Positions 17,946 to 27,287 are shown, counted from the first letter of the stretch. The stretch: 64,000 bases of DNA from Bacteroidales bacterium (GCA_017466405.1 JAFTUF010000009.1:62001-126000), one strand, 5' to 3'. Notes: generated by a model from the letters alone, not told the origin. Numbers and translations are program-made.

Positions 17946-18938
17946 ATGATTCATAGAGCAAAAATAATAAAATCGACAGAAATAACAGTAAAAATTATAA
18001 TTGTACTGTTAGGCATTTTTATTTTGTATCAGAAGATATTTATGAATCAAAATGTTACTGATGTCTGGAATGAAATAAAGACTTCCTTTACAGAAAAAAA
18101 TCAGTTTTTATTGATGACATTTGCTTTTCTGTTAGTTCCTATTAACATATATATGGAAGGTATAAAATGGAAATTACAAATAAAACCTATTGAAGATATA
18201 AGTAATTGGAAATCTTTTCTTTCAATTTTCACTGGTATGACCGCAGGAATGTTTTTTCCAAATAGAGCCGGTAATTTTCTTGGAAGGATATTTATGTTGG
18301 AAAAAGCAGATAGAATAAAGGCTGCCATGGTGACAATAGTAGGCGGAATGGCTCAAATGATTGCTACAGTTGGTATAGGATTCATAGCAGCTACTTTTTT
18401 TGTCGACAATAACAAGATAATATTCTTAATATTATCTGTATTAATTTTAACATTGTTAATTTTAATATATTTTAACATTCATTTGCTAAAATACATTCAG
18501 TTCATATTTCCTAAGAAATACAAAGAAAAAGTAAACTATTATCTGGAAATATTTTCCTTATATTCTAATATTGAACTTTTAAAAATTCTAGCTATTTCTT
18601 TCGCTAGATATTTTCTTTATACTTTCCAATTCGTTCTGTTAATATGGGCTTTTAACATCCCATTAAATTATTTTCAAGCAATGATACCTATTTCATTAAC
18701 ATATTTATCCATGATGATAATTCCATTTATAACAATCACTGAAATAGCAGTTAGAGGCTCTGTTAGTATTGTTATTTTTGAAAAATGGTTGGAAATGAAT
18801 GAAATAAGTACTTCTTTTGGAGTTATGGTATTTTCAGCAAGTTCGTTGCTATGGATTTTCAACATCGCAATTCCTGCTGTTATAGGATTATTTTTAACAC
18901 ATCGTTTAAAATTTTTTAGAAATAAAAATGAGTCTTGA
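17946..18938 (+). CDS. flippase-like (UPF0104 / LPG synthase transmembrane-type) protein
   Basis: 330 residues, polytopic, with about eight hydrophobic helices. It carries the conserved loop MTAGMFFPNRAGNFLGRIFMLEKADRIKAA, typical of the AglD/UPF0104 group related to the membrane domain of lysylphosphatidylglycerol synthase. Members move or modify lipid-linked substrates. There is no catalytic MprF domain. It overlaps the following glycosyltransferase gene by 11 bp, so a role in making or flipping a glycolipid is likely. The substrate is not known. Confidence 0.8.
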   Translation: MIHRAKIIKSTEITVKIIIVLLGIFILYQKIFMNQNVTDVWNEIKTSFTEKNQFLLMTFAFLLVPINIYMEGIKWKLQIKPIEDISNWKSFLSIFTGMTAGMFFPNRAGNFLGRIFMLEKADRIKAAMVTIVGGMAQMIATVGIGFIAATFFVDNNKIIFLILSVLILTLLILIYFNIHLLKYIQFIFPKKYKEKVNYYLEIFSLYSNIELLKILAISFARYFLYTFQFVLLIWAFNIPLNYFQAMIPISLTYLSMMIIPFITITEIAVRGSVSIVIFEKWLEMNEISTSFGVMVFSASSLLWIFNIAIPAVIGLFLTHRLKFFRNKNES

Positions 18939-20064
18939 AATACTTCAAATATTGTTGGATATAATTTTAGTATTTACAGCAGCATACATTATCATTATTG
19001 CAGCTTTCACAATAGGATTGTTTAATTTAAAAGAAAGAAATTTCTTCTATAACAAAAGAAATCCTGTTAAAGTTTCTGTACTGATAGCTGCGAGAAATGA
19101 AGAAGATTGCATTGATAAATTATTAGAATCACTTTACAATCAAACATTTGCAAAAGAATTATTTGAAGTAATTATTGTTGATGATCATTCTGAAGACAAT
19201 ACAAAAAATCTTATCAAAGATTTTATTAACAAAAATAAAGATTTTAACATAAGACTTTTAGAATCTACAGGTAACGGAAAAAAAGCTGCCATTTCACAAG
19301 CGCTACATTCAGCTGTAAATGAACTTATTATAGTAACAGATGCTGACTGTATTCTAAACGAATTGTGGATTGAAAGTATCGTTGGTTTTTATCAGGAAAA
19401 AAAATGCAAGATGATTTTAGCTCCTGTTTTATTATCGCCAGCTAATACATTTTTTGAAAAGATGCAAGTTTTAGAACATCTTAGTCTGATAGGAAGTACA
19501 GCAGGCTCAGCCTCAATTGGTTTTCCAGTCATGTGTAACGGTGCTAATATGGCATACGAAAGAGAAGCAGCTTTAGAAGTGGAAAAATATCGTCATGATT
19601 TTAACATTCCTTCCGGTGACGACATGTTTTTACTGGAGCAATTTGTTAAAAATTTCGGATATAAAAGTGTTAAATTCTTATTAAGTAAACAAGCCATCGT
19701 AAAAACTAAAACCTGCAAAACAATTTCAGATTTCTTTCGTCAGAGGAGACGCTGGGTTTCAAAAACCAAATCATATACAAATTGGAAAATCATATTGACT
19801 GCATTAGTCGTTTTCTTTTTCAATTTAAGCATAATTTCGCTGTTTTTAGGCGCATTTTTCATTCCAGCCTTATGGAGTCTTTACATTTTATTAACATTGC
19901 TTAAATTCTTCGTAGATTTCCCTATTCTTAAAAACATCACAAATTTCATGAATCAAGGAAATTTAATGAGATGGGCGTTGCCTTTAGAATTTGTATATCC
20001 TTTTTATGTTGTCTTTACAGCAGTAAGCGGACTTATTTTAAACGTAAGTTGGAAAAGAAAATAA
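18928..20064 (+). CDS. family 2 glycosyltransferase, membrane-bound
   Basis: 378 residues. An N-terminal membrane helix (about 10-32) is followed by a GT-A catalytic domain: VSVLIAARNEED, VDDHSEDNT, the DxD motif TDADC, and the processive-type RQRRRW near residue 270. Two or three C-terminal helices follow. It probably transfers a sugar from a nucleotide donor to a lipid or polymer at the inner face of the membrane. It is coupled to the upstream flippase-like gene. A long AT-rich gap follows. Confidence 0.87.
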   Translation: MSLEILQILLDIILVFTAAYIIIIAAFTIGLFNLKERNFFYNKRNPVKVSVLIAARNEEDCIDKLLESLYNQTFAKELFEVIIVDDHSEDNTKNLIKDFINKNKDFNIRLLESTGNGKKAAISQALHSAVNELIIVTDADCILNELWIESIVGFYQEKKCKMILAPVLLSPANTFFEKMQVLEHLSLIGSTAGSASIGFPVMCNGANMAYEREAALEVEKYRHDFNIPSGDDMFLLEQFVKNFGYKSVKFLLSKQAIVKTKTCKTISDFFRQRRRWVSKTKSYTNWKIILTALVVFFFNLSIISLFLGAFFIPALWSLYILLTLLKFFVDFPILKNITNFMNQGNLMRWALPLEFVYPFYVVFTAVSGLILNVSWKRK

Positions 20065-20472
20065 CCAACAACACTTGTTATTTTATCTTTTTATATAATT
20101 TTTAAAATTTAAATTAATATAAAAAAATGAATGAATAACTTAATGTTGATAACTTAACAAGCCGTTAAAAATCAAGAAATAAGCTTAAAATAATCTGTTG
20201 ATAACCTTGTAAAATAGTGTTAACAATCTTTCATAAAAAATGTTCAATCTTGACAAAAGTTGAATTTTAAAAAGTTTTCAATAAAATTTAAACACAAAAT
20301 AAAGTTATTAACAATTAAATTGTTGATAAAATTTTGGTTGTTGAATAACAATGAGATATTGTTTTATAATAAAAAGTTAAGATTTTCTAAAATATTCATA
20401 ATTAGTAAGAAAAAAGATTTAAGGATATGAAATTATTTTTAACTTTGTAGAAATTTATCAACAATTTGTATT
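20065..20472. other. AT-rich intergenic region with four DnaA-box-like 9-mers (candidate oriC element)
   Basis: This 408-bp gap has no plausible gene. It contains the 9-mer TGTTGATAA at 20144-20152, 20196-20204 and 20321-20329, and its complement TTATCAACA at 20455-20463. That is one base from the DnaA box TTATCCACA. Looser relatives (TGTTAACAA at 20218-20226, TTGTTGAATAAC near 20338) lie between them. The rest is nearly pure A/T, suitable for unwinding. The promoter of rpiB lies at its right end. Origin function is inferred from box clustering alone. Confidence 0.45.
20440..20447 (+). promoter_or_regulatory. -7 promoter element for rpiB
   Basis: TAACTTTG matches TAnnTTTG, 25 bp upstream of the rpiB ATG. 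A DnaA-box-like 9-mer lies between this element and the start codon. Confidence 0.6.
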
Positions 20473-20910
20473 ATGAAAAACATTATTCCTATAGCTTGCG
20501 ATCATGGAGGATTTGCCATGAAGCAATATCTTGTTGAAAGACTGAAAGAAAGAGGTTACGAAGTAAAAGATTATGGCACATATTCTGAGGAAAGTGTCGA
20601 TTATCCGGATTACATTCACCCAATAGCACAAGATATTCAAGACGGTGTTTATCCACTTGGTATCATTCTTTGCGGCAGTGGTAACGGCGCTCAGATGACA
20701 GCTAATAAACATCCTAACGTAAGAGCTGCTCTTTGCTGGAATGTAGAACTTGGAAAATTAGCGCGTCAACATAATAATGCTAACATTTTAACACTTCCAG
20801 GTCGTTTTATCGAAAACGAATTAGCTTGGGAAATAGTGCAAGCTTATCTTACAACAGATTTCGAAGGTGGAAGACACTCAAAGAGAGTTGAAAAAATAAA
20901 TCTTAAGTAA
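20473..20910 (+). CDS. rpiB: ribose-5-phosphate isomerase B
   Basis: 145 residues, full length for the RpiB/LacAB family. It interconverts ribose 5-phosphate and ribulose 5-phosphate. The opening IPIACDHGGFAMKQYL carries the D-H pair. The catalytic Cys lies in ILCGSGNGAQMTANK, and RAALCW and HNNANILTLPGRF follow as in the family. It is followed 6 bp later by a LutB-like gene, so they may share the promoter at 20440. Confidence 0.95.
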   Translation: MKNIIPIACDHGGFAMKQYLVERLKERGYEVKDYGTYSEESVDYPDYIHPIAQDIQDGVYPLGIILCGSGNGAQMTANKHPNVRAALCWNVELGKLARQHNNANILTLPGRFIENELAWEIVQAYLTTDFEGGRHSKRVEKINLK

Positions 20911-20916
20911 TTTAGA

Positions 20917-22293
20917 ATGAATGATAATGGTATAATTTTCAACCAAAATGCAAAAAAAATTGCTTTTGATGACGAGCATTATGAAAAAATGATGACTCGT
21001 TATCAGCGTTTTATGTATAATGTTGAAAATTGTACCAATTATTATTCTGATTTAAATCTTGAAAAACAAAGAGCTCTCAATATCAGATGTAAGGCTTTTA
21101 AAAAATTAGACAAACTATTAGTTGATTTTGATACTAACTTTTCTAATAATGGTGGAAAAATTTTATGGGCTAATAATTCTGATGATGCTAAACAATTGAT
21201 TTATGATATTTTAAATCAGGAAAGAGTTAAAAGAATTATAAAGACAAAAAGTACTACCATAGATGAAATTAACTTGACATCTTTTCTTGAGATGAAAAAA
21301 ATTAAGATCGTTGATACTAATGTAGGTGATTTTATATGCAGCGTTTCAAATGAGAGATCCTACAATATCAATGATTCGGCAGCACATAAGACAACTTCAC
21401 AAGTAGCTGATTTATATACAGAAAAATTTGGTATAAAAGAAAATTGCAACGCCAAACAACTTACGGTTTGTACCAAACAAATTTTAAAAGAAGATTTTAA
21501 CAATTCTCAGGCACTTATTACCGGAGCTAATTTTCTTATTTCAAACACAGGAACGATTGTGTTGACAGAAAATCAAGGTAACATATTAAAATCAAGTACA
21601 TTTACTCCTATTCATATAGTAGTAGCAGGTATTGATAAATTGATAACATCTATTGATGAATTGTCGGTATTACTGCCACTTTCTTCTTTGTATGAGCCAA
21701 ATAAAAATATTTCATCTTTATATAATTTTATAAGTAAACCATCTACAGACGGAGACAATGTTCAGAAATTATATTTGATATTACTCAACAATAATAGAAC
21801 AAATGTTTTGGCTAAGGAAAAACAGAGGGCTATTTTATCATGTGTTCAATGTGGAGCTTGCTCTGATGTATGTCCTATTTACAATACTATAGGAGGTCAC
21901 ACTTACATGGAGTGTAATCCAGGACCTGTAGGTTCAATATTATATCCTATTACCAAAGGTATGGAGGAGGCAGCTCATTTTACATCCTTATGTACTTCTT
22001 GTGGTAGGTGCTCAGAAGTTTGTCCTGTAGATATTCCATTGAAAGACTTATTTTTAGAAAATAGAAAAGACCTTGTTAAAGAAAATAAGTCTTTTATATC
22101 AGAGAGAAATTTCATCTCTAATTTAATAAAAAAGATGAATAGTAGGAAAAACTTAGATAAAATGGGTTCTTCTTTTAAAGACTTAGAATTAAGTTATTTC
22201 ATTAAGAAAAAATGGGGTAATAAAAGGGAATTACCTAAGCATGCAAGAGAATCATTCTCAGATTATTGGAAAAATATTAACAAAATAAATTAA
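20917..22293 (+). CDS. LutB/LldF-type iron-sulfur protein (lactate-utilisation family), orphan
   Basis: 458 residues. It matches the LutB family: an N-terminal LUD domain (about 60-290, with SNTGTIVLTENQGN) followed by two 4Fe-4S clusters, CVQCGACSDVCP (309-320) and CTSCGRCSEVCP (359-370). In lactate oxidation LutB works with LutA (Cys-rich) and LutC, and the three are normally adjacent. Neither partner is here; neighbours are rpiB and a secreted peptidase. It may work with partners encoded elsewhere or in a different electron-transfer task. Calling it lutB outright would overstate the evidence. Confidence 0.82.
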   Translation: MNDNGIIFNQNAKKIAFDDEHYEKMMTRYQRFMYNVENCTNYYSDLNLEKQRALNIRCKAFKKLDKLLVDFDTNFSNNGGKILWANNSDDAKQLIYDILNQERVKRIIKTKSTTIDEINLTSFLEMKKIKIVDTNVGDFICSVSNERSYNINDSAAHKTTSQVADLYTEKFGIKENCNAKQLTVCTKQILKEDFNNSQALITGANFLISNTGTIVLTENQGNILKSSTFTPIHIVVAGIDKLITSIDELSVLLPLSSLYEPNKNISSLYNFISKPSTDGDNVQKLYLILLNNNRTNVLAKEKQRAILSCVQCGACSDVCPIYNTIGGHTYMECNPGPVGSILYPITKGMEEAAHFTSLCTSCGRCSEVCPVDIPLKDLFLENRKDLVKENKSFISERNFISNLIKKMNSRKNLDKMGSSFKDLELSYFIKKKWGNKRELPKHARESFSDYWKNINKIN

Positions 22294-22300
22294 TAAATCG

Positions 22301-23833
22301 ATGAAAAAAACTTTTTTACTTTTATTAGCATTATGCATTGCAACTGTAATGTATGCAGATAATTTTGTGATGATTAAAGTTAAGAATCAACAAAATTTAC
22401 AAGAATTGTTTAACAGACAAGACATTAACATTCATTATTATAATGACAGTTTTGTTCTTGCATCAGCAGAAGAAATGAGCGATGATATGATTTTATTGGA
22501 CGAAAATTCATTCGCTTCAAACGAAAATTATTTCATTGTTTATTGCAACGAAAACGAACAATCAAATTATGTAAGCAGAGAGAAAAACAACTCTATGGTT
22601 CTTTATAGTGATGCTAACATTTTGATTGTAAAACCTTTAAATTCAGAATTAAAACCTGCTAAGAATGATGGTATGGTAGCTATCTCTAACAAGACAGCTA
22701 AATTGCCTGTCGCAACACGCGATTTCCCGACAGTGACAGAAGAAGACGCAGTTATTAGAGAGTTTATGGATCAAGTTAGCATTGAAAATTTAACATCTAC
22801 AGTTGAATATTTACAAGCATACGAAAGCAGATATTATAATTCTGATAATGCTTACGATGCTGCAAATTGGATTCAAGAACAATTTGATAATATGCAAGTA
22901 CTTGAAACAGAACAATTCCCATTTACATATCAAGGTAATAATCCATGTGCTCCTAACGTCATTGCTACACAATGGGGTACAAAATATCCAGATGAATATG
23001 TAGTTTGCGGCAGCCACTTAGATTCTTATAGCTATTCAGGAATGTGTCCTGGTGCTGACGATAATGCTACAGGCGTTGCTGCTGTTTTAGAAACAGCAAG
23101 AATCTTATCACAACACAATTTTGAACGCACAATCATCTATTGTTCTTTCGGAGCTGAAGAAATCGGTTTAGTTGGAAGTAAAGCTTATGCTGAGTTCTGC
23201 GCTGACATGGGAATGAATATAGTTGCTTATTTCAACAACGATATGAACGGATATTTGAATCCAGGTGATGATATTCACATCGACTTAATCTATCCTAATG
23301 CTGTTGAAACACTTGGCAATTACTATATGAACGTCGCTAATGTTTATTTCCCAGAAATGCAAGTACGCCACGTTAATTTCACAGCAGGCGACAGCGATCA
23401 CACTTCATTCAACCAAAATGGTTTCATGGGAATTTATCCTTTCGAAGATTATCAAAACTATAGTCCATACATCCACGGTGCTAACGACCTTATCGGACCA
23501 AGTGTCAACTCATTTGAAATGTCACAACGTTATACTCAAATGAATTTGGCTTGTATAGCAACTTTGGCAGGATTAGATTCAGAATCAGTTGAAGAAAATG
23601 CAATGAGTTCTGTTGAATTATTCCCAAATCCAGCAAAAGAACAATTAACTTTAACAAATGCATACGAAGGTGTTAGCGAAGTTCAAATCATAAATTCTGT
23701 TGGACAAATTGTTAAAGAATTTTCATTTGAATCAACAACAACTATTAGTATCGTCGATTTGACATCAGGTGTTTATTTCGTTAAAGTTTTAGGCGACAAT
23801 AACATCACAAAGAAATTAGTTGTGAACAATTAA
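22301..23833 (+). CDS. secreted M28 family metallopeptidase with T9SS sorting domain
   Basis: 510 residues. A signal peptide (to about residue 19) and a propeptide-like region (20-140) precede an M28 aminopeptidase-type domain. Zinc ligands and catalytic residues are intact: H239 and D241 (GSHLDS), D253 (GADDNATG), E286/E287 (GAEEIGL), D314 (NNDMNGY) and H367 (DSDHTSF). The last ~75 residues are a type A T9SS sorting domain (ELFPNPAKEQLTL ... LTSGVYFVKVLG ... KKLVVNN). It is therefore exported across the outer membrane and cut or anchored there. The neighbour is a second T9SS cargo, suggesting joint breakdown of glycoproteins. Confidence 0.93.
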   Translation: MKKTFLLLLALCIATVMYADNFVMIKVKNQQNLQELFNRQDINIHYYNDSFVLASAEEMSDDMILLDENSFASNENYFIVYCNENEQSNYVSREKNNSMVLYSDANILIVKPLNSELKPAKNDGMVAISNKTAKLPVATRDFPTVTEEDAVIREFMDQVSIENLTSTVEYLQAYESRYYNSDNAYDAANWIQEQFDNMQVLETEQFPFTYQGNNPCAPNVIATQWGTKYPDEYVVCGSHLDSYSYSGMCPGADDNATGVAAVLETARILSQHNFERTIIYCSFGAEEIGLVGSKAYAEFCADMGMNIVAYFNNDMNGYLNPGDDIHIDLIYPNAVETLGNYYMNVANVYFPEMQVRHVNFTAGDSDHTSFNQNGFMGIYPFEDYQNYSPYIHGANDLIGPSVNSFEMSQRYTQMNLACIATLAGLDSESVEENAMSSVELFPNPAKEQLTLTNAYEGVSEVQIINSVGQIVKEFSFESTTTISIVDLTSGVYFVKVLGDNNITKKLVVNN

Positions 23834-23852
23834 TAATTAAAAATAGTAAACT

Positions 23853-26447
23853 ATGAAAAAATTTGCATTTTTATTCCTTTCTATCTTTATGATGGTGACA
23901 GCTGTTCAGGCACAGACTGTTATCACAAAAGATTTTAACAATTATAATGAAGGAGTCTTGAATGGACAAGACAATTGGGTAGCTCGTGCGCATAGTGCCG
24001 GCGGTGGTCAGATGATTGTGGATTATCTCGGAGACGGATTACCAACAACTCCTGACGAGACATTAGGTGTTTATTTCAGCAATGCAAACACTAATTACGG
24101 TGAAATAGCTACACACAAATCAACACCAGATTTTCAGTTCAATTTTTCTGAAGGTGGAACTGTTGAAGTAGAAATTGATATGTTCTATGACTGGTGGGGT
24201 TCAGTTTTTGGCATTGGTTACGACGCCGATGGTGATGGTGTTGTTTTACCTCCAATGAATTATGAACCTACTGTTCCTAATCCAAATTTACCAACACAAG
24301 ATGGTGGAGTTTACTTTGCTACTTCAGGTAAGGCAAGCACAGATCCTAAATTTAAGAACGGTATAGTATTGCCTGACAATACAATGCCTGTTGAATTTGA
24401 TTATGATGCTTCTATGGGTTGGATTCGTTGGAAAATTATGATAGACCTTGAAGCTAACGATGGAAGCGGTAGTATTACTTTATTTGCCGATTTTGGTTGT
24501 ACAGGTGAATTTCAACCTATTCCAGAGATTCAAGGTTTGAATGCTGGTCTTACACCAGGTTCAGGTGACCGTTTCGACCCTGCAATGTGGGACGGTGTCT
24601 TCTTCTTGAATAGTTCTAAGGCTGCATACGATAACTTGTTGATTCGTCATATCCCAGCGGGTTTAGCTTCACAATTTATCGACTTCCCTGCAATCGCTGA
24701 CCAACTTACCGACGCTGCTCCTATTCAATTACAAGCTACTGCAACATCAGGTCTCCCTGTCTCATACGAACTTTTAGAAGGTCCTGCTACTTTAAACGGC
24801 AGCACTTTAACATTGACAGGCGAAGCTGGTATAGTAAAAATCAAGGCTAATCAAGCAGGCGACGGTACAGAATGGCAAGCTGCTCCTCCTGTAACACGTA
24901 CTTTTGAAGTCGTTGACCCTAATGCTTACACACCAGAAATCACATTACGTCGTCCATACGATGGAACAATGGTTTATGCCTCTGACTTGAACTCTCCTAT
25001 CATCATAGCTCTCAGCGCTTATATCGAACACGGCGACGCTATCAAATTTGAATCTGTAACCTGCGACATCAACGGCGAGACAGTTAAATTGATGACAGCT
25101 TATCCAGATGATCCTACCAACGGTTATTGGTACGCTTCATGGCAACCAACAGAATACGGAACATATAACATGACTGCTTCTATCCAACAATCAGGTGGTA
25201 AAGTCACAAGCGTTTCAAATTCTTTTGAAGTGACAAATACATTCGATAACATCAGTGTTACTGCTATGAACGGAGAACTTCAAATAACTCCTTCAGTACA
25301 GACTGTTACATCAGAATATGTTTTCCCTTCACATGTTGGTGCTTTCAACGAAATAGTAATGCATTATGACCACAACTGTATTGCAACTTGCGACCCTTAC
25401 GACAGAGTCGGTTATTGCCGTGTGAAAAACTATCGTGGCGAATGGGTTGAATTGTATCGTTACGTGACTCCTTTCGGCGGTGAATGTGAAGATAATTTAA
25501 CAGTTACAGATTACTCAACAGTGCTTCAAGGTTTGGTTGAATTTGAACTTTATTTCCAAACATGGGATGGTAACGGTTATAATCCTATAGCTATCTTCGA
25601 TTATACCAAAGGCGCTCCTGAATACAAATACATCGATATGAATGAGATTTGGTTCGGAATCTACGACTTCGGCGATTACGCTAACCAACAGCCAGTTCCT
25701 GAAATAAATTATCATTTTGCACCTGAGACAGAAAAGGCTAATTTGAAAGTCATAACAACAGGTCATAACTGGAGCAGCGGTAACAATGGTGCTTATAACA
25801 CAGGCAACGCTGCTGAGTTCTATGAAGCTACTCACGGAATTTATATCAACGATTCAAAAGTCTATGACCAACATTTGTGGAGAACATGTAACCCTAATCC
25901 AGCAGGATGTCAGCCACAAGCTGGTACATGGACATACGAACGTTCAGGATGGTGTCCAGGTTCTTTGGCAATGGTATGGGATTTCAACTTAGATAGTTAT
26001 GTTCCTTCAGGAAATGCTAAACTTTTCTATGAATTCGATCCAACATATATCGATGAGTGTCACCCTAACTATCCAGATTGCGTCAATGGACAAAATTATT
26101 GCCCTAACTGTTTGGCAGCCGACAACCCACTCTTGAGAGTATCTGGTAAGGTTGTTTCTTACAGCAATAACGTTAATTCAATCACCAGCGTTTCAACTTT
26201 GATTGATCACAAAGATCCATTTGAAGTAGGTTTGTTCCCAAATCCAGCAAACGACGTTTTGAGATTGACAACAGATTACGACAAAGGCAAAGTATGTGTT
26301 CATATCGTCAATATGCAAGGACAAGAAGTACGTAACTTCGTATTCAGTGAGACAACAACGATAGACATTTCCGACTTAGCACCAGGAATGTATTTCGTGA
26401 GCGTTATCGGTGGACAAGTTGTAACAAAGAAACTTGTTATAGAATAA
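23853..26447 (+). CDS. T9SS-exported PNGase F-like glycoamidase, multidomain
   Basis: 864 residues. A signal peptide (1-20) leads into a concanavalin/LamG-like region (about 20-270), an MBG-type Ig repeat (about 275-354) and another Ig domain (about 360-462). Then comes a region resembling peptide-N-glycosidase F (about 465-770), and a T9SS type A domain (LFPNPANDVLRL to the end). PNGase F hallmarks are CDPYDRV with the catalytic Asp (D517), a GEW-x-ELYRYVTPF strand, AAEF (E655) and ERSGWCPG. The position of a third acidic residue of PNGase F (E118 in YTETW) is Gln here (Q569 in YFQTW). It would release N-glycans at Asn. Reduced or altered activity is possible. Confidence 0.78.
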   Translation: MKKFAFLFLSIFMMVTAVQAQTVITKDFNNYNEGVLNGQDNWVARAHSAGGGQMIVDYLGDGLPTTPDETLGVYFSNANTNYGEIATHKSTPDFQFNFSEGGTVEVEIDMFYDWWGSVFGIGYDADGDGVVLPPMNYEPTVPNPNLPTQDGGVYFATSGKASTDPKFKNGIVLPDNTMPVEFDYDASMGWIRWKIMIDLEANDGSGSITLFADFGCTGEFQPIPEIQGLNAGLTPGSGDRFDPAMWDGVFFLNSSKAAYDNLLIRHIPAGLASQFIDFPAIADQLTDAAPIQLQATATSGLPVSYELLEGPATLNGSTLTLTGEAGIVKIKANQAGDGTEWQAAPPVTRTFEVVDPNAYTPEITLRRPYDGTMVYASDLNSPIIIALSAYIEHGDAIKFESVTCDINGETVKLMTAYPDDPTNGYWYASWQPTEYGTYNMTASIQQSGGKVTSVSNSFEVTNTFDNISVTAMNGELQITPSVQTVTSEYVFPSHVGAFNEIVMHYDHNCIATCDPYDRVGYCRVKNYRGEWVELYRYVTPFGGECEDNLTVTDYSTVLQGLVEFELYFQTWDGNGYNPIAIFDYTKGAPEYKYIDMNEIWFGIYDFGDYANQQPVPEINYHFAPETEKANLKVITTGHNWSSGNNGAYNTGNAAEFYEATHGIYINDSKVYDQHLWRTCNPNPAGCQPQAGTWTYERSGWCPGSLAMVWDFNLDSYVPSGNAKLFYEFDPTYIDECHPNYPDCVNGQNYCPNCLAADNPLLRVSGKVVSYSNNVNSITSVSTLIDHKDPFEVGLFPNPANDVLRLTTDYDKGKVCVHIVNMQGQEVRNFVFSETTTIDISDLAPGMYFVSVIGGQVVTKKLVIE

Positions 26448-26475
26448 TATAGAGAAATTAAAAATATCAAAACTT

Positions 26476-26516
26476 AAAAACCTCCGAAAATCTGTTTAGA
26501 ATTCCGGAGGTTTTTT
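26476..26516 (+). terminator. intrinsic terminator after the PNGase F-like gene
   Basis: Eleven-bp stem AAAAACCTCCG / CGGAGGTTTTT followed by a T run. Confidence 0.88.
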
Positions 26517-26556
26517 CTTAGCAACTTAGTAACTTAGCAACTCAGTAACTTAGTAA
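26517..26556. repeat. 8-bp tandem repeat, five units
   Basis: Five units in register: CTTAGCAA, CTTAGTAA, CTTAGCAA, CTCAGTAA, CTTAGTAA. It fills the gap between the terminator and the tsaB stop codon. Confidence 0.9.
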
Positions 26557-26559
26557 TTC

Positions 26560-27273
26560 CTAAAGCCCTTTCACCTTTGGTATTCCCGGAACAAAGTCTT
26601 TGAGATAGAAAGGCTCGAAGTATGCGGTATCGACGAAGTCTTTTTCCTTCAATGACTTGTCGGCTAGTGTCGCCATATATGCTGCTGAGCAGTGGAACTT
26701 TTCTATAACAGTGATGTTCTCATCGTTCTCAAAAAGAGAAAGAAGTTTGTCGGCACCATCGCCAAAGAGATAAAGATGATGTTTTTGCTTTAGCTCCATA
26801 AATGAGTTTTCATCAATGATGAGAGCTTCTGTCTCTGTCGTTCTTTCCAAATTCTCATTAAAAAAAGCAGAATAAACCTCCATCCTCCTCGCATCAATCA
26901 TAGGACATAAGATATTTGACTCAGACACTGACTTTTGACTTTCGACTTTCGACTTTTGACTTTCAACGAAACCACATGCCATAGCTGCTAATGTATCAAT
27001 CGCGATGAGTGGTTTCTCCATAGCGTAGCAAAGACCTTTAGCGGTGCTGACACCGATACGCAGTCCTGTATAAGAACCCGGACCTTTGCTCACAGCGACA
27101 GCGTCTAAGTCACGGTACGAAACGTTGGCTTCTTTCATCACCTCGTCGATGAAAATAGTTATCTTCTCAGCATGATTCTGTCCATCAAGACTTTCTTTTA
27201 AAGCAACAACATTGCCTTCTTTAACAAGTGCTACCGAACATACAGCGGTAGAGGTTTCCAAACAAAGTATCAT
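26560..27273 (-). CDS. tsaB: tRNA N6-threonylcarbamoyladenosine biosynthesis protein TsaB
   Basis: 237 residues from the ATG at 27271-27273 (MILCLETSTAVCSVAL). A longer reading would extend through the promoter element. TsaB is the non-catalytic partner of TsaD in making t6A37 on ANN-decoding tRNAs. The ASKHA signature is clear: LETST, GPGSYTGLRIGVSTAKGL and IDARRMEVY. Residues ~103-120 (VESQKSKVESQKSVSESN) are an odd low-complexity insertion encoded by a 7-bp tandem repeat (26930-26964), in a loop between conserved segments. Divergent from nagB. Confidence 0.93.
   Translation of the reverse strand: MILCLETSTAVCSVALVKEGNVVALKESLDGQNHAEKITIFIDEVMKEANVSYRDLDAVAVSKGPGSYTGLRIGVSTAKGLCYAMEKPLIAIDTLAAMACGFVESQKSKVESQKSVSESNILCPMIDARRMEVYSAFFNENLERTTETEALIIDENSFMELKQKHHLYLFGDGADKLLSLFENDENITVIEKFHCSAAYMATLADKSLKEKDFVDTAYFEPFYLKDFVPGIPKVKGL
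26930..26964. repeat. 7-bp tandem repeat inside tsaB, five units
   Basis: Units GACTTTT/GACTTTC in perfect register on the + strand. The reading frame stays open through it. Confidence 0.9.
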
Positions 27274-27287
27274 CAGTATTTTTTTTG

